A stretch of DNA of 64,000 nt. It comes from Timema cristinae. Its lineage: Eukaryota > Arthropoda > Insecta > Phasmatodea > Timematidae. The translations under genes were made by a program, and so were the position numbers. A model generated the notes under the pieces. That model saw nothing but the letters and a program-made list of their open reading frames with translations. It searched no databases and was not told where the DNA came from. Below, in pieces: positions 63,301 through 64,000 of the stretch (its first letter is position 1; each line of letters begins with the position of its first letter). The stretch is from NCBI GenBank assembly GCA_039000515.1, contig JBCFYV010000012.1, forward strand, positions 87,140,284 through 87,204,283, read 5' to 3'.

Positions 63301-64000
63301 AGATAACCCTTTCTACTTTTCTTCCAAGCAGGCCTACTCACACCAGTCAGTCATTTCTATATAAACAATAATAATAAATAATAGCTGATAATTTAATAAT
63401 TAAAGATAGTGTAATATAAATACAAATCTATCCATCTTCCAAGAGTCAGGATACAAGTTTGAACTACAAAATCCAAGGGGGTTGGGGGTATCAATAAACA
63501 AGCAACAATAGTATCTAAGTGACCATGATCTACCTCTACCATGCTGTCATAGTCCAGTTGATGTTTTACTCTCTTCTTCCGAAGAAGGGAACGGATCATT
63601 TTACCTTTGTTTAAATAAGTACCTAATAAGTTATTTGAGAAAAATACCTTCAAATGACATCTTATAAGGATTTATTGTTGTCTTTTTATCAAGTTAGCTA
63701 TCTGCATATTTACATTAATTGACTAAGCATCAATAAGATATAATTGAGAGGAAGTGTACCCATATTTGTATAGAGAGTGTGAAATCAATAAAGTGGATAT
63801 AACCTTGGTACACCCAGCCATTATTTGATCCTTGACCTCCCTGGCACCAGTAAACAAGATTATATATGAGACTGACCCCCTTGTTATCTACCCAGTGCAG
63901 TGTTTTTACCAATTTAAATTGTGGGTAGCTTATTGAAGTTAGAATAATTTCAGTAGTTCATCTCATTTATCTTGTTTGTATCGATCAGAAGTTTTCACTC
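63301..64000. other. Right edge, no gene seen
   Basis: AT-rich; the frames at 63393-63653 and 63730-63912 (minus) show no domain. It may still be intron or upstream region of the mosaic gene. Confidence 0.35.

Overview
This is nuclear DNA from an invertebrate animal, most likely an arthropod and probably an insect. It is AT-rich, its genes are split by GT-AG introns, and it is full of decayed mobile elements. The host coding signal is an alpha-tubulin gene, the first coding exon of a BRUCE/BIRC6-type protein, and most of a large membrane-anchored mosaic protein built from protease-inhibitor-type modules. A hemipteran-like genome is only a guess from the repeat style. There is no bacterial, operon or CRISPR signal.

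Layout. 1-3140 (minus): the first coding exon of BRUCE/BIRC6 (2962-3139), transcribed out of the left edge, and a separate small terminal exon of an unidentified membrane/coiled-coil protein (168-385). 4900-6290 (minus): an unidentified gene candidate with a promoter-like TATA/initiator pair, two exon-like segments and a GC-rich tail that is internally duplicated. 7100-12700: tRNA-like tandem repeats, a decayed pogo/Tigger transposase and SINEs. 13450-20450 (minus): a complete three-exon alpha-tubulin gene with polyadenylation signal, TATA box and CRE-like site. 20700-36000: no convincing host gene, but a LINE with a SINE inserted in it, two large minisatellites (62-bp and 33-bp units), PIF/Harbinger-type elements and an inverted-repeat element. 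36083-36481 (plus): two candidate C-terminal exons of an unidentified membrane protein.

41200-61061 (minus) holds the main gene: fourteen exons with mutually compatible splice phases. They encode about 1,046 residues of a type I membrane protein whose 5' end lies beyond the right part of the window. Module order is antistasin, lustrin-type, WAP, thyroglobulin-1, antistasin, WAP, thyroglobulin-1, antistasin, lustrin-type, Kunitz, thyroglobulin-1, thyroglobulin-1, an EpCAM-like juxtamembrane domain, a transmembrane helix and a cytoplasmic tail. Its introns carry LINE fragments, two Penelope-like remnants or parts of them, inverted-repeat elements, a SINE and an intact mariner element (56098-57437, 359-residue transposase).

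The most unusual signal is a dispersed repeat (39470, 45983, 46378 and part near 61795) whose copies carry remnants of a hammerhead ribozyme: CTGATGA core, short stem II, GAAA, and a palindromic CCTAGG stem III followed by the cleavage triplet. This is the minimal form known from Penelope-like retroelements, and a Penelope-like element lies just next to one copy. Two such copies form a large inverted repeat that ends about 12 bases from a splice site of the mosaic gene.
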